Shown here in pieces: positions 17,805 to 26,080 of a stretch of DNA of 64,000 nucleotides. The stretch is from assembly GCF_000473165.1 (NCBI RefSeq), contig NZ_KI421504.1, positions 2,749,563 through 2,813,562 on the forward strand. Reading direction: 5' to 3'. The DNA is from Leisingera aquimarina DSM 24565 (GTDB lineage: Bacteria; Pseudomonadota; Alphaproteobacteria; Rhodobacterales; Rhodobacteraceae). The position numbers and the translations under genes are program-made. The notes beneath the pieces were generated by a model that saw only the letters and a list, made by a program, of their open reading frames with translations, ran no database searches and had not been told where the DNA came from. How positions within the stretch are numbered: the stretch's first letter is position 1; every line of letters starts with the position of its first letter.

Positions 17805-18317
17805 TCAGCGGCGGCGGCTTTCGCGGGCATTCTCTGCGCCATTCACACGCACGGTGCGGATACCGGCCAAGTCCTGATTCGTGACTGTGCGGGCGGCATG
17901 GATGGTGCGGCTGAATTCGCTGCCGGTTGCCGTGCCGGACTCCGGATAGACAACCCGGAAGTCTAAGCTCAGAACGCCGTCTTCGCTGCCTTCGGCCGGC
18001 CGCAGCACAACGTCATAGGCGCCCTGACGGCTGGCAATTGCGGTGGCATAGATGATGGCGCCGGATGCGGTGCGTTCGATCCGCATTTCGGTGACCCGGC
18101 CGGCCAGGACAGTGGTGTCCTTGGGCTCGGGACGGGCAAAGATGCCACGGGCATTGCTGTCTTGCGGCAGCAGCGGGTTGCCGTTTTCCGGCACCGGCGC
18201 TTCGGCAGGCGCGGAGCTGCCAAACCAGTTGGACGGGTTGATCCGCGACTGTTTCCAGCCGCCGCAGCCTGCCAGCATCAGCGCGCAGGTCAATGTAAGA
18301 GCCAATGGTTTGTGCAT
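17805..18317 (-). CDS. lipoprotein, unknown
   Basis: A 170-aa protein; the start at 18317 gives a clean type II signal peptide (MHKPLALTLTCALMLAGCGG) with the lipobox LAGC, so the mature protein is lipid-anchored at Cys. The mature part includes a low-complexity linker and a conserved-looking beta region (VLAGRVTEMRIERT...VVLRPA). It is conserved in shape with roseobacter hypothetical lipoproteins, but no function is known to me. Divergent from sufE. Confidence 0.75.
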   Translation of the reverse strand: MHKPLALTLTCALMLAGCGGWKQSRINPSNWFGSSAPAEAPVPENGNPLLPQDSNARGIFARPEPKDTTVLAGRVTEMRIERTASGAIIYATAIASRQGAYDVVLRPAEGSEDGVLSLDFRVVYPESGTATGSEFSRTIHAARTVTNQDLAGIRTVRVNGAENARESRRR

Positions 18318-18451
18318 CTGTCCCCGCCCATTCAAAATGTCTTTGCAACGGATTACCCGATTGGCCGCGGCTTGGAAAGCGGTTGAAATGAGGCGGGCAG
18401 GGGCTTAGGTGCTGATCTGCCCCTGCAAGCGGATTTTGAGGATAACGGACG

Positions 18452-18862
18452 ATGGCCACTGCCGCCTTTGAAGAGATCGTGGAAGACTTTGAGTTCATGG
18501 AGGACTGGGAAGACCGGTACCGCCATGTCATCGATCTTGGCAAGGCGATGAAGCCGCTGGACGATGCGTTGAAGGTGCCGGCAACCAAGGTCGACGGCTG
18601 CGCCAGCCAGGTCTGGCTGCACGCGGTGATCGAAGACGGCGAATTCCGCTTTGACGGCGACAGCGACGCGATGATTGTGCGCGGTCTGATCGCCGTGCTG
18701 CGCTGCCTTTACAGCGGTGTGCCTGTGAAAGAGGTGGCGGCTGTGGATGCCAAGGCGGAGCTGGGGCGGCTTGGACTGAACGATCATCTGTCTTCGCAAC
18801 GCTCAAACGGGCTGCGGTCGATGATCGAGCGGATCCGCGAAACCGCGATGGCGCAGGCCTGA
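18452..18862 (+). CDS. sufE: SufE-family sulfur acceptor
   Basis: A 136-aa protein of normal SufE length. The sulfur-accepting cysteine is in VDGCASQVWL, followed by the RGLIAVLRCLYSG segment of the family. SufE takes persulfide from the cysteine desulfurase SufS for Fe-S cluster assembly. The suf operon itself is not in the window, so this is a stand-alone copy. Confidence 0.93.
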   Translation: MATAAFEEIVEDFEFMEDWEDRYRHVIDLGKAMKPLDDALKVPATKVDGCASQVWLHAVIEDGEFRFDGDSDAMIVRGLIAVLRCLYSGVPVKEVAAVDAKAELGRLGLNDHLSSQRSNGLRSMIERIRETAMAQA

Positions 18863-18923
18863 GGCAGCAGGGCGAGAGGCCGGCCCCTCGCACTCCCCGG
18901 AGTATTTGGGAAAAGATGAAGGG

Positions 18924-19634
18924 CTAGCCTGCCCAATCTGAAATGGCGGTTTCAAGATCGCCATAGCCGGTGTGGCGGTGTTCGAAATCCAGCCCCATAC
19001 GATCTGCGCATTCGCGCGCCTTTTCCACCAGCTTGGGGTCGCTGATCTGTGACTGATAGACCAGCTTGGTGTAATTGCCGAACACCATGTCGCGCAGCTC
19101 GGGGTTCTTGTCTATTCCCATTGGACGCCAGACAAAGGCGTCGAATTGCTTAACCAGAAAATCGGTCAGATAAAATGCAGTGATTTCGCCAGCATCCGCA
19201 TGGGCTGCAAAGGTCTCGTTGCCCTCAAAAAAGGAATAGCAATGCGGGCCGGCCACCATCTCGACACCAAGCTCCTGGCATTTGCGCTCCAGCGCACCGC
19301 CGGTGCCGCAATCGGCATAGACCACAAAGATCTTGTCATAAACAGATGAATGTTTGGCTACTGCACCGTCCACAGCATCCACAATCTGCTCGGGATAGAG
19401 ATGCAGCTTGGCAGGCAGGCAAGTGAGGTCGATGTGATTCAGCCCGTTTTTCTCCTTGATATCAAGGATTTCGCGCGCAAGCGCGCCGCAGGCGATCAGC
19501 AGGATGCGGCCGGACTTCTTTTCAGGGGCAGCCAGGCCCTGTTCGGTGAGGGAGCTTTCCTCAAGCGTCCGCCCGGTCGGAGGGCGGAAGGCAGCCCGCT
19601 CGGTCAAGCGGGCTGCGCGTCCTTTGCGTGCCAA
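18924..19634 (-). CDS. DUF1638 protein, partner of the split methionine synthase
   Basis: A 236-aa protein with the DUF1638 core from residue ~42: ILLIACGALAREILDI, FVVYADCGTGGALE (Asp and Cys) and AGPHCYSFFEG. The stop is one base from the start of the corrinoid protein's stop-side neighbour, so both are in one operon, with the corrinoid gene first. As I recall, fitness studies in Phaeobacter tied DUF1638 to the split, cobalamin-dependent methionine synthase; a role in cobalamin loading or reactivation would fit. Residues 1-40 may be an over-long start. Confidence 0.85.
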   Translation of the reverse strand: MARKGRAARLTERAAFRPPTGRTLEESSLTEQGLAAPEKKSGRILLIACGALAREILDIKEKNGLNHIDLTCLPAKLHLYPEQIVDAVDGAVAKHSSVYDKIFVVYADCGTGGALERKCQELGVEMVAGPHCYSFFEGNETFAAHADAGEITAFYLTDFLVKQFDAFVWRPMGIDKNPELRDMVFGNYTKLVYQSQISDPKLVEKARECADRMGLDFEHRHTGYGDLETAISDWAG

Positions 19635-19635
19635 A

Positions 19636-20334
19636 TCAGGCGCTCATCGAGTTGTGCTTGCGCGCCACCATATCCTTGGCCATTTCCACGGCCACGGCTG
19701 CGTCACGGCAATAGCCGTCGGCGCCGATAGCTTTGCCGAACTCTTCGTTCAACGGCGCGCCGCCAACCAGCACGATGTAGTCATCGCGCAGGCCTTGCTC
19801 GACCATGGTGTCGATCACCACCTTCATGTAGGGCATGGTGGTGGTCAGCAGAGCCGACATTCCCAGGATGTCCGGCTTGTGCTCTCCCAGGGCTTCCAGA
19901 TAGTTTTCAACCGGGTTGTTGATACCCAGATCGACAACTTCAAAGCCTGCGCCTTCCATCATCATGGAGACCAGGTTCTTGCCGATGTCGTGGATATCGC
20001 CCTTTACTGTGCCGATAACCATCGAACCGATCTGCGGGGCGCCGGTTGCGGCCAGCAGCGGTTTCAGGATGGCCATGCCGCCCTTCATCGCGTTTGCCGC
20101 CAGCAGAACCTCGGGCACGAACAGGATGCCGTCGCGGAAGTCGGCGCCAACGATGGTCATACCGCCCACAAGGGCCTTGGTCAGAACGTCATAAGGTGCC
20201 CAGTCGCGCGACAGCAGAATGCCGACGCCTTCTTCGATTTCCTCTTTGAGACCGTCATAGAGGTCGTCAAACATCTGCTGAACAAGTTCCTCGTCATCGA
20301 GTTCCGAGAGGATGATGTCTTCTTCGTCCGACAT
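19636..20334 (-). CDS. corrinoid (B12-binding) protein
   Basis: A 232-aa protein with an N-terminal four-helix cap (residues ~1-90) and a Rossmann-like B12 domain with the classical base-off motif GDIHDIGKNLV (the histidine ligates cobalt), plus GMSALLTTT and VLVGGAPLN. This is the methyl-carrying module of MetH, here as a separate protein. With the homocysteine methyltransferase at 24994-26013 and the DUF1638 gene it forms most of a split methionine synthase; the methyltetrahydrofolate module would be elsewhere. Confidence 0.93.
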   Translation of the reverse strand: MSDEEDIILSELDDEELVQQMFDDLYDGLKEEIEEGVGILLSRDWAPYDVLTKALVGGMTIVGADFRDGILFVPEVLLAANAMKGGMAILKPLLAATGAPQIGSMVIGTVKGDIHDIGKNLVSMMMEGAGFEVVDLGINNPVENYLEALGEHKPDILGMSALLTTTMPYMKVVIDTMVEQGLRDDYIVLVGGAPLNEEFGKAIGADGYCRDAAVAVEMAKDMVARKHNSMSA

Positions 20335-20583
20335 GCGCCTAATCCTTGCTGACGGGGGAGTCCCCGGTGTTGGCTTATTTCAGAAGCTTTTGTGACAGAA
20401 TACAGCCGGTGAACTGCATTATTTGCGACATTGCCGCTGTTCTAACCGACGTATAGAGACAATTTCGGCGCAAGAATAATGAAGAATTCACATGGAAATC
20501 TTCAAAATTGCCCATTTGTTCTTTATTTGTTCCCGCGTGGCGGCTGCGGTGCGCCCTTGCCGCAGGAACTCCCCCGATATGCC

Positions 20584-20797
20584 ATGCGCCGCAAAGGGCG
20601 CGCCAGTCTCAGCAATGCGGCAGGGCGGTTCGGTTTGGAGCACCGTCAGGAGGATGACGGCTGGTTTCAGGAGCCGGAAGCGGAAGTGATTCCCACCGAA
20701 GTCCGGCAAGAGACGGCGCGGTCGCTGATCAGTTGCAACCGGTCGCCGGATCTGCCGTTTGACCGGTCCATAAACCCTTACAGGGGGTGCGAGCATG
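20584..20797 (+). pseudogene. radical SAM protein (PA0069 family), 5' fragment
   Basis: The N-terminal ~71 codons of a PA0069-type radical SAM protein: RKGRASLSNAAGRF, then SCNRSPDLPFDRSINPYRGCEH. The frame is cut exactly after the CEHG codons of the CxxxCxxC cluster motif; the last two cysteines reappear at 23842. The start at 20584 is the first good ATG; an upstream start is possible. The 3 kb between the pieces is nested IS material. Confidence 0.85.
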
Positions 20798-21448
20798 AAA
20801 TATGAGGTGCGTGATCGATTGGATGAACGGTGATTTTAAGGGGGCTTCGGTTAAGTTGGTCTCGCGAGAATTTTGGGGGAGAGATGGGCATTGTTGCAGA
20901 ACTCACACGTGAGGTGTGACTTCCCCTTTCCCCACTGACTTCATGCCACGCGGACGGTCTCGTCGGTGCCGAGCGCGTGGCAGCGGTTCATAAGAGCGAT
21001 GCGAATGTGGATCTCGGCGGCCTGGCGCTCGGGGTCTCTTGCGGCGATGGGCTCGCCGAAAGCCTTGAGGCGGCGCATCTTGGCTTCGATGCGGCTTCGG
21101 GCGTGGTATCCGGTCCAGCGCTTCCAGAACGCCCGGCCGTAGTGGCGGGTGGCACGCAGTGTCTCGTCGCGGACCCGCGCAGCCGGGCAATCCTCTTTCC
21201 ACGCGGGCCCGTTCTTGCGGATCGGGATGACCGGGGTGGCTTGCCGGCCGATGATGGCGGTGTGGCCGCGGCGCGTGTCATATGCCCGGTCAGCGGTCAC
21301 GGTGCCGATCTGCTCGGCCTCGGGGATCTGACCGAGCAGGTCGGGCAGCACAGGCCGGCAGCACAGGGCTGTCGCCGTCGCGGCTTGGAGTGAATTCCAC
21401 AGCGCGCATGCCGGAGGTCGCCGTGTCCATGGCCAGATGCACCTTGCG

Positions 21449-21488
21449 CCCCTCTCATTGATTGCTTTGCAATCAACTGCCGGGCAGG
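21449..21488 (-). repeat. micro-palindrome family A, copy E1 (in IS5 transposase)
   Basis: About 39 bp: block TGCCCGGCAG, inner stem TTGATTGC/GCAATCAA with AAA loop, block GAGAGGGG. Flanks AATC and GCGC. Same orientation as the transposase; introduces an in-frame TGA. Confidence 0.85.
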
Positions 21489-21565
21489 GATTGGCGGCGG
21501 CCCTGCACCCCGTGCTTGCGGGCCTGCCATTCGCCATCCCCAAGCAACTTGATCCCGGTGCTGTC

Positions 21566-21607
21566 CATTGCCCGGCAGAGCATCACAGAGTGATGCCCCG
21601 AGAGGGG
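21566..21607 (+). repeat. micro-palindrome family A, copy E2 (in IS5 transposase)
   Basis: About 41 bp: TGCCCGGCAG, inner stem GCATCAC/GTGATGC with AGA loop, GAGAGGGG. Flank TGTC. Antisense to the transposase; splits the LLV/DSTG segment. Confidence 0.85.
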
Positions 21608-22032
21608 ACCAGCAGGTTGAGCGGGCCGTCCATGCGGCGATACGGGATCTGCACCGCCAGTGTCTTCTGCCTGCGGCAGAGGGTGGAGGAGCCGGGCACG
21701 GGCCAATCCGGACCTGCCAGCCGGAGCAGGTTCGACGCCATCCCGGCGGTCTGCCGCAAGAGCAGCTTGAACAGCGCTTTGATCGACAGGCAGAACTGGA
21801 TCGCCGCGTCGGAAAAGACCGCAGGGGGGCCCGGGCGGCATTCCTGCGGCGCGCGCCAAGTCATGTCCTTGTCCACCCAGATCAGCAGCGAGCCCCGCTT
21901 GCGCAACGCAGCGTTGTGGCTGGACCAGTTCGTTGTGCGATCGCGGGAGGGGATGGTTTGCTCATGCGGACCGTGCAAGCGCATGGATTCCTGATGTGAA
22001 TCCTCAGAAGTCAGAGTTCTGCAACAACGCCC

Positions 22033-22323
22033 ATGGAAATACTCCACGGGTAACAGATCCTCGGCGCGGGCTTCCATCCAGTCGCGCGCCGCTGGCCCTT
22101 GGCACTTCGGGCAGTGCCGGTTCTTGCAGGAATTGTAGGCGATGTGGCGATGGCCGCATTTGGCGCACCCGGCCACATGCCCGCAGAGCGTTTCGGTCCG
22201 GCAGGCTTCGATTGCCGACATCACCTTGAGCTGGGTCAGGCTGACATGCCCCGCATTGGCCCGACGCCACCCGGGACCATGGACACGGAATATATCAGCA
22301 ATCTCCAGCCCCGGGCGGGACAC
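22033..22323 (-). pseudogene. IS91-family transposase, N-terminal fragment
   Basis: Starts MSRPGLEIADIFRVHGPGW and has the zinc-finger cysteines (CGHVAGCAKCGH...CKNRHCPKC) of IS91-type Y2 transposases. It is cut at EYFH by the IS5 element. It follows the recombinase pseudogene by a few bases, the normal pairing in this IS91 subgroup. Confidence 0.85.
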
Positions 22324-22335
22324 CCCAGTGCCCGG

Positions 22336-23263
22336 TCACTTCAGGCTTCGCTTGATTGTCTGATCCTGCAACTGCGCCAGCATCTCGTAGGGGCTGACCG
22401 TATCACGGATCGTCTTGGTGGCGACATGGGGGTATTGGGCCGTCGTGCTCAGCTTGGCATGGCCGAGCAGCACCTGGATGAACCGGACATCCGCTGCCCG
22501 GCAGGCGCATCCGCAGGATGCTGCCGAGAGGGGGTGTTGGCCTCCAGCAGATGCGTCGCAAAGCTGTGCCGCAGGGTATGCAGCGTGGCGGCCTTTTTGA
22601 TGCCGGCCATGTTCTTCGCTGACGTGAAGGCGCGGTTCAGCTGCCGTGGCGACAGCGGGTTGATCTTCGGCTTGCCCGGGAACAGCCAGCCCTCCGGCCG
22701 CGCCTCGCGCCAGTAGTCGCGCAGCAAGCTCAGAAGCCCGGGTGACAGCATCACCTTCCGGTCCTTCCGCCCTTTGCCCTGTTCGACATGGATCAGCATC
22801 CGGTCGCTGTCGATATCGCCGATCTTGAGGTTGCAGACCTCGGCGGCCCGCAGCCCCGCGCCGTAGGAGATGCTGAGCGCGGCACGGTATTTGAGCCCGG
22901 GCCCCGGCGCCGCCATCAGGATGTCCGATACCTCTTCCACGCTGAAGACTACAGGCAACTTCCTGGGCTGGGTGCGGAACTGCATGTAGCGCTTCAACTC
23001 CTCGCGCCCGCAAGTCATGCCGAAGAAGAACCTGAGCGCCACGATCCGGGCGTTGAAAGCCGCCGGCGTTACCCCTGTATCCGTCATGTGCAGTTGATAG
23101 GCGCGGAGTTCCTTAGGTGTGGCGGTATCCGGCGGGTGCCCAAGGAAAATGGCAAAATCCTTGATCTCCCGGATATGCGCTTTCTACGCCTTGTCGCCCA
23201 TCCCTCGGATGCGCATGTCCTCGATCATCCACTCTCGAAGCGGGGTCGATCTCTCCCCTGTCA
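22336..23263 (-). pseudogene. IS91-associated tyrosine recombinase, broken
   Basis: A XerD-like recombinase of the kind that precedes IS91-type transposases. It starts MTGERSTPLREWMIEDMR at 23263, but codon ~25 is TAG in a GDKA*KAHIRE context (expected Gln). The catalytic part is intact in sequence: SYGAGLRAAEVCNLK, HTLRHSFATHLLEANT. After EANT a 41-bp palindrome (22492-22532) shifts the frame; the sequence resumes as DVRFIQVLLGHAKLSTTAQY with the nucleophilic tyrosine. Two independent lesions make it non-functional. Confidence 0.88.
22492..22532 (+). repeat. micro-palindrome family A, copy E3 (in IS91 recombinase)
   Basis: 41 bp: TGCCCGGCAG, inner stem GCATCC/GGATGC, GAGAGGG. Removing exactly 41 bp restores EANT-DVRFIQ. 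Flanks CATC and GGTG; antisense to the gene; frameshifting. Confidence 0.9.
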
Positions 23264-23841
23264 TGGAAACCTCCTGTCTTTCGATTGAGAAGGCCTCAAT
23301 CGTCAGGCAGAAATGCCGATCCCCAAATGCACCACTGTCAGATCATCGCTGAACACCAGCCTCCCGCGCCAATGCCGCGGAGCGGCTTCGTCCTTGGGCT
23401 GGTTGCCGCCGTCTTTCGACGCGTTTGTAACCTGACGTGTTGCCCATGCGAGGCATTCTAAGCGCTATGCCGCTGCAATAGCACTTGCGGACGCAGACCC
23501 CCAGCATTCGTGTGCTGCTCTCACAGCAGCAGGATTTTCTCGCAGGTTCTGCGTTGAGTGCGTCCTTGAGGTAACTTCTCCGCACTGTAGCACGTAGTAG
23601 AGGACCAGTTTTTTGCGCAATGAGGAGTGACTGCTCTCCATCAAAAGGGCCGTAGGTCACCCCTCATTGCATGCCGCGTAAGCGGCATTCTGTTCAAAAA
23701 GACACAAGCTTTGGCAGGTTGAGCTTTAACTGTGGTGATCACCTTGTGAACAAAGGTGGCGAATGAGGTTGTTGCCAATAAGTAACTGAAAATACAACAA
23801 AAAACGAATGCAAGTAAAGTTCAGTGTGTATTTAACCAGTT
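23264..23841. other. AT-richer flank of IS91-type element, no gene seen
   Basis: Lies between the recombinase start and the resumed radical SAM gene. Only unconvincing open frames with poor composition are present on either strand. It probably holds the outer end of the IS91-type element; I could not place the terminus. Confidence 0.4.
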
Positions 23842-24402
23842 TGCATCTACTGTTTTGCGCGGCCCAGCTATGCGTATCTTGGCCTGTCGCCGGGGCTGGA
23901 CTTTGAGACCCGGCTGGTCACACGCCCCAATGCGGCCGCGGTGCTGCGCAACGAACTGTCGGCGCCGCGTTACAAGGCGGCTGTGCTGGCACTCGGCACA
24001 AACACCGACCCATACCAGCCGTGCGAGCGGGACCATGGCATCACCCGTGCTTACCTGGAGGTGCTGCTGGCAGCCGGGGCGGAAGCGGGCGCAGATGCTG
24101 CGAGCTGGATCATGCTGCGGCTGCCGCGGGAGGTGTCTGGGTTGTGGCAGGAATGGCTGGACAAGAACGAGCCTGGCCGTGCGGCCAAGGTGATGGCGCG
24201 GCTGCGGGAAATGCATGGCGGGCGTGACTATGATCCGCGCTGGGGACATCGGATGCGCGGCGAGGGGCGTTATGCTGAAATGATTGCGCAGCGGTTTAAG
24301 GCAGCCTGCCGGCGGATCGGGCTGAAGGAGCGTACAGCGGACCTGCGATGCGATCTGTTTGCCAGGTCACCGCAGCCGGGCGACCAGTTGGCGTTGTTTT
24401 GA
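23842..24402 (+). pseudogene. radical SAM protein (PA0069 family), 3' fragment with internal deletion
   Basis: Resumes the same gene with CIYCFARP and continues SYAYLGLSPGLDFETR to a normal C terminus (GDQLALF). At about 24057 the frame passes from LEVLL directly to AAGAEAG, skipping roughly 80-90 residues that family members have (the central TIM-barrel part), without a frameshift. The gene is therefore dead twice over: split by IS DNA and lacking its core. Confidence 0.85.
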
Positions 24403-24474
24403 TCTGTTCTTGATCCGTTGGAGCGGCGTTTTGTGTTAGGCTTTGATCATGCATGATGGAAAGGAAGGTGTGCT

Positions 24475-24753
24475 ATGACTGCTGTCGCAGTGAATGCACG
24501 TGTCACCGGCCGCGTGCAGGGTGTGGCGTTTCGCACCTGGGCCAGGGCCGAGGCGTTGCGCCACGGTTTGTCCGGCTGGATCCGCAATGAGCCGGACGGC
24601 TCGGTGCGGGCGTTGCTGATGGGGCCGGCGGCCGGCGTCGCCGATATGGTGCGCCGGATGGGCCACGGGCCTGGCGCCGCCGCGGTGAAGGATGTGCTGA
24701 CCGAACGGACAGTTCCCGACCCTGAAGTGAGCGGCTTCACCATCGTCCGCTAG
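24475..24753 (+). CDS. acyP: acylphosphatase
   Basis: A 92-aa protein of normal length, with an AAGGAAGG ribosome site. The family signature GRVQGVAFRTWARAEAL carries the catalytic Arg and the following GWIRNEPDGSVRALLMG carries the catalytic Asn. It hydrolyses carboxyl-phosphate bonds such as acetyl phosphate. It lies just after the radical SAM pseudogene. Confidence 0.95.
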   Translation: MTAVAVNARVTGRVQGVAFRTWARAEALRHGLSGWIRNEPDGSVRALLMGPAAGVADMVRRMGHGPGAAAVKDVLTERTVPDPEVSGFTIVR

Positions 24754-24902
24754 GCCGGTTAGAACAGGCGTCTGGCGTCATATGTTGAGGCTTGTTGCGC
24801 AAGTGATACGGGCGGTCGCACAGATAACATGCGTGTGCCGGCAGGACGTCCTGAGGGATTGTGAGGCGCGTTGGAACCCAAAATAGGCTGAGACATAAGG
24901 GC

Positions 24903-24940
24903 GGGGCGCCGCAAGGCCATTGCGGCGCCGTTATTTTGCA
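24903..24940 (+). terminator. hairpin terminator
   Basis: GGCGCCGCAA and TTGCGGCGCC arms followed by GTTATTTT, on the plus strand between acyP and the convergent methyltransferase gene. Confidence 0.65.
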
Positions 24941-24993
24941 TTCCGGTGCTTCTACTGGCCGCGCTATAGTCCGCGGCGCTCTGGCCCGAAAGG

Positions 24994-26013
24994 TCAGGCG
25001 CGGCGGCGGCGGCGCGAGCGGCGCTCACCGCCTGCATTTGCGTCTTCACCGGTGCCGTCGCTGTCGGAGGTGAAAGGGCCAAGAACCTCGACGATTTTCT
25101 CAAGAGCCGGGCGGTCGCCGCGCGGGCGGCTGTCCAGGGCTTCGCGCATCGCGCGCAGATGATCCGGCATAGTGCCGCAGCAACCGCCGATGATCCTGGC
25201 GCCCGAGTCGCGGGCCATCACTGCGTATTCACCCATCAGCTCGGGCGTGCCGTCGTAATGAATGTGGCCGTCGACATATTTCGGAATACCGGCATTGCCC
25301 TTGGAGATGATCGGGCGCTCGGTTCCCTGCGCGGCAAAACCAAGCACAGTGCGCAGGATATCCGACGCACCGGTGCCACAATTGGCGCCAAAGGCCAGCG
25401 GCGCGTTGTCGAAGTCCTCGACCAGCTGGGCGAGATCTGCTGAGGTCACACCCATCATGGTGCGCCCGGCGGTATCAAAGCTCATGGTGCCGCACCAGGG
25501 CATATCCGCCAGCTTGAAGGCCTCAGCCGCGGCTCGGAATTCTTCCGGTGCTGAAATGGTCTCCAGCCACAAAACGTCGGCGCCGCCTTCCTTCAAGGCA
25601 TCAGCCTGCTCATGGAACATCTCGACCGCCAGGGCATGGGACATGTCACCGATTGGTTCAAAGATCTCCCCTGTCGGGCCAACGGAACCGGCCACGGCGA
25701 TCTTGCGATCTTCCTTGTCTGCCACCTCGCGGCCCAGTTCGGCAGCAATGCGGTTCAACTCGCGCACGCGGTTTTGAGCGTTATGCAGTTTCAGCCGCGC
25801 GGCGGTGCCGCCGAAGCTGTTGGTCAGGAACAGGTCGCTGCCCGCATCAACCGAGCCCTTGTACAGCGCCAGAATTTTCTTCGGTTCGTCCACGTTCCAC
25901 AGTTCCGGCGCATCGCCGGACTGCAGGCCCATGGCGAACAGATTGGTGCCGGTTGCACCATCCGCCAGCAGAGCGTCTTTGGTTTCCAGCAGCTGTTTGA
26001 AAGTGTTTGTCAT
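24994..26013 (-). CDS. bmt: homocysteine S-methyltransferase module (Bmt/MetH N-terminal type)
   Basis: A 339-aa protein with the homocysteine-binding barrel of MetH and betaine-homocysteine methyltransferase: LLADGATGTNLFAMG at the start, LTNSFGGT, and the zinc-binding cysteines in FGANCGTGASD and RIIGGCCGT. It would transfer the methyl group from the separate corrinoid protein (19636-20334) to homocysteine, giving methionine. The C-terminal ~25 residues are a basic low-complexity tail. The activation partner DUF1638 is nearby; the radical SAM ruin lies between them. Confidence 0.9.
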   Translation of the reverse strand: MTNTFKQLLETKDALLADGATGTNLFAMGLQSGDAPELWNVDEPKKILALYKGSVDAGSDLFLTNSFGGTAARLKLHNAQNRVRELNRIAAELGREVADKEDRKIAVAGSVGPTGEIFEPIGDMSHALAVEMFHEQADALKEGGADVLWLETISAPEEFRAAAEAFKLADMPWCGTMSFDTAGRTMMGVTSADLAQLVEDFDNAPLAFGANCGTGASDILRTVLGFAAQGTERPIISKGNAGIPKYVDGHIHYDGTPELMGEYAVMARDSGARIIGGCCGTMPDHLRAMREALDSRPRGDRPALEKIVEVLGPFTSDSDGTGEDANAGGERRSRRRRRA

Positions 26014-26080
26014 CGGTTTGATCCCGTGTCAGCAGGCCGCCCGGACGGGCAGGGCGGCAAATCGGTCTGTGTTCCCTGTC

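Larger units (their letters stand above)
20941..21984 (-). pseudogene. IS5-family DDE transposase, multiply broken
   Basis: Recognisable pieces in order: FSDAAIQFCLSIKALF, LAVQIPYRRMDGPLNLLV, DSTGIKLLGDGEWQARKHG, KVHLAMDTATS, GTVTADRAYDTRR, GRAFWKRWTGYHARSRIEAK, ending VRVA. The reading frame is interrupted by a 41-bp palindrome between LLV and DSTG (21566-21607), a 39-bp palindrome within the GRRQ/RKVH segment (21449-21488) that brings an in-frame TGA, and a 13-bp tandem repeat after SPVLP. It cannot make transposase. Confidence 0.85.
20886..22032 (-). mobile_element. IS5-family insertion sequence, decayed
   Basis: Ends carry inverted repeats sharing TTGTTGCAGAACTC (left at 20891, right complement ending near 22028), with outer GGGC. 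About 1.15 kb. It interrupts the IS91-type transposase on the right; the left flank is not the other half of that gene, so a deletion followed. Two micro-palindromes and a 13-bp tandem duplication break its transposase. Confidence 0.8.

Noticed and set aside
20335..20478. Cobalamin or SAM riboswitch upstream of the corrinoid gene
   Set aside because: No B12-box (GCCACTG-like) or SAM-II pattern was visible in the leader.
20798..20885. Possible transposon terminus left of the IS5 element
   Set aside because: No inverted partner could be found at the right side of the 3-kb insert by eye.
22492..22532. Translational bypassing elements that a ribosome skips, keeping the genes active
   Set aside because: Attractive given the hairpins, but the host genes carry other unrelated frameshifts, stops and deletions, and no matched take-off and landing codons were seen.
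23343..23660. 105-aa minus-strand open frame
   Set aside because: Arg/Cys-rich composition, no ribosome site or motif; lies in the decayed IS91 flank.
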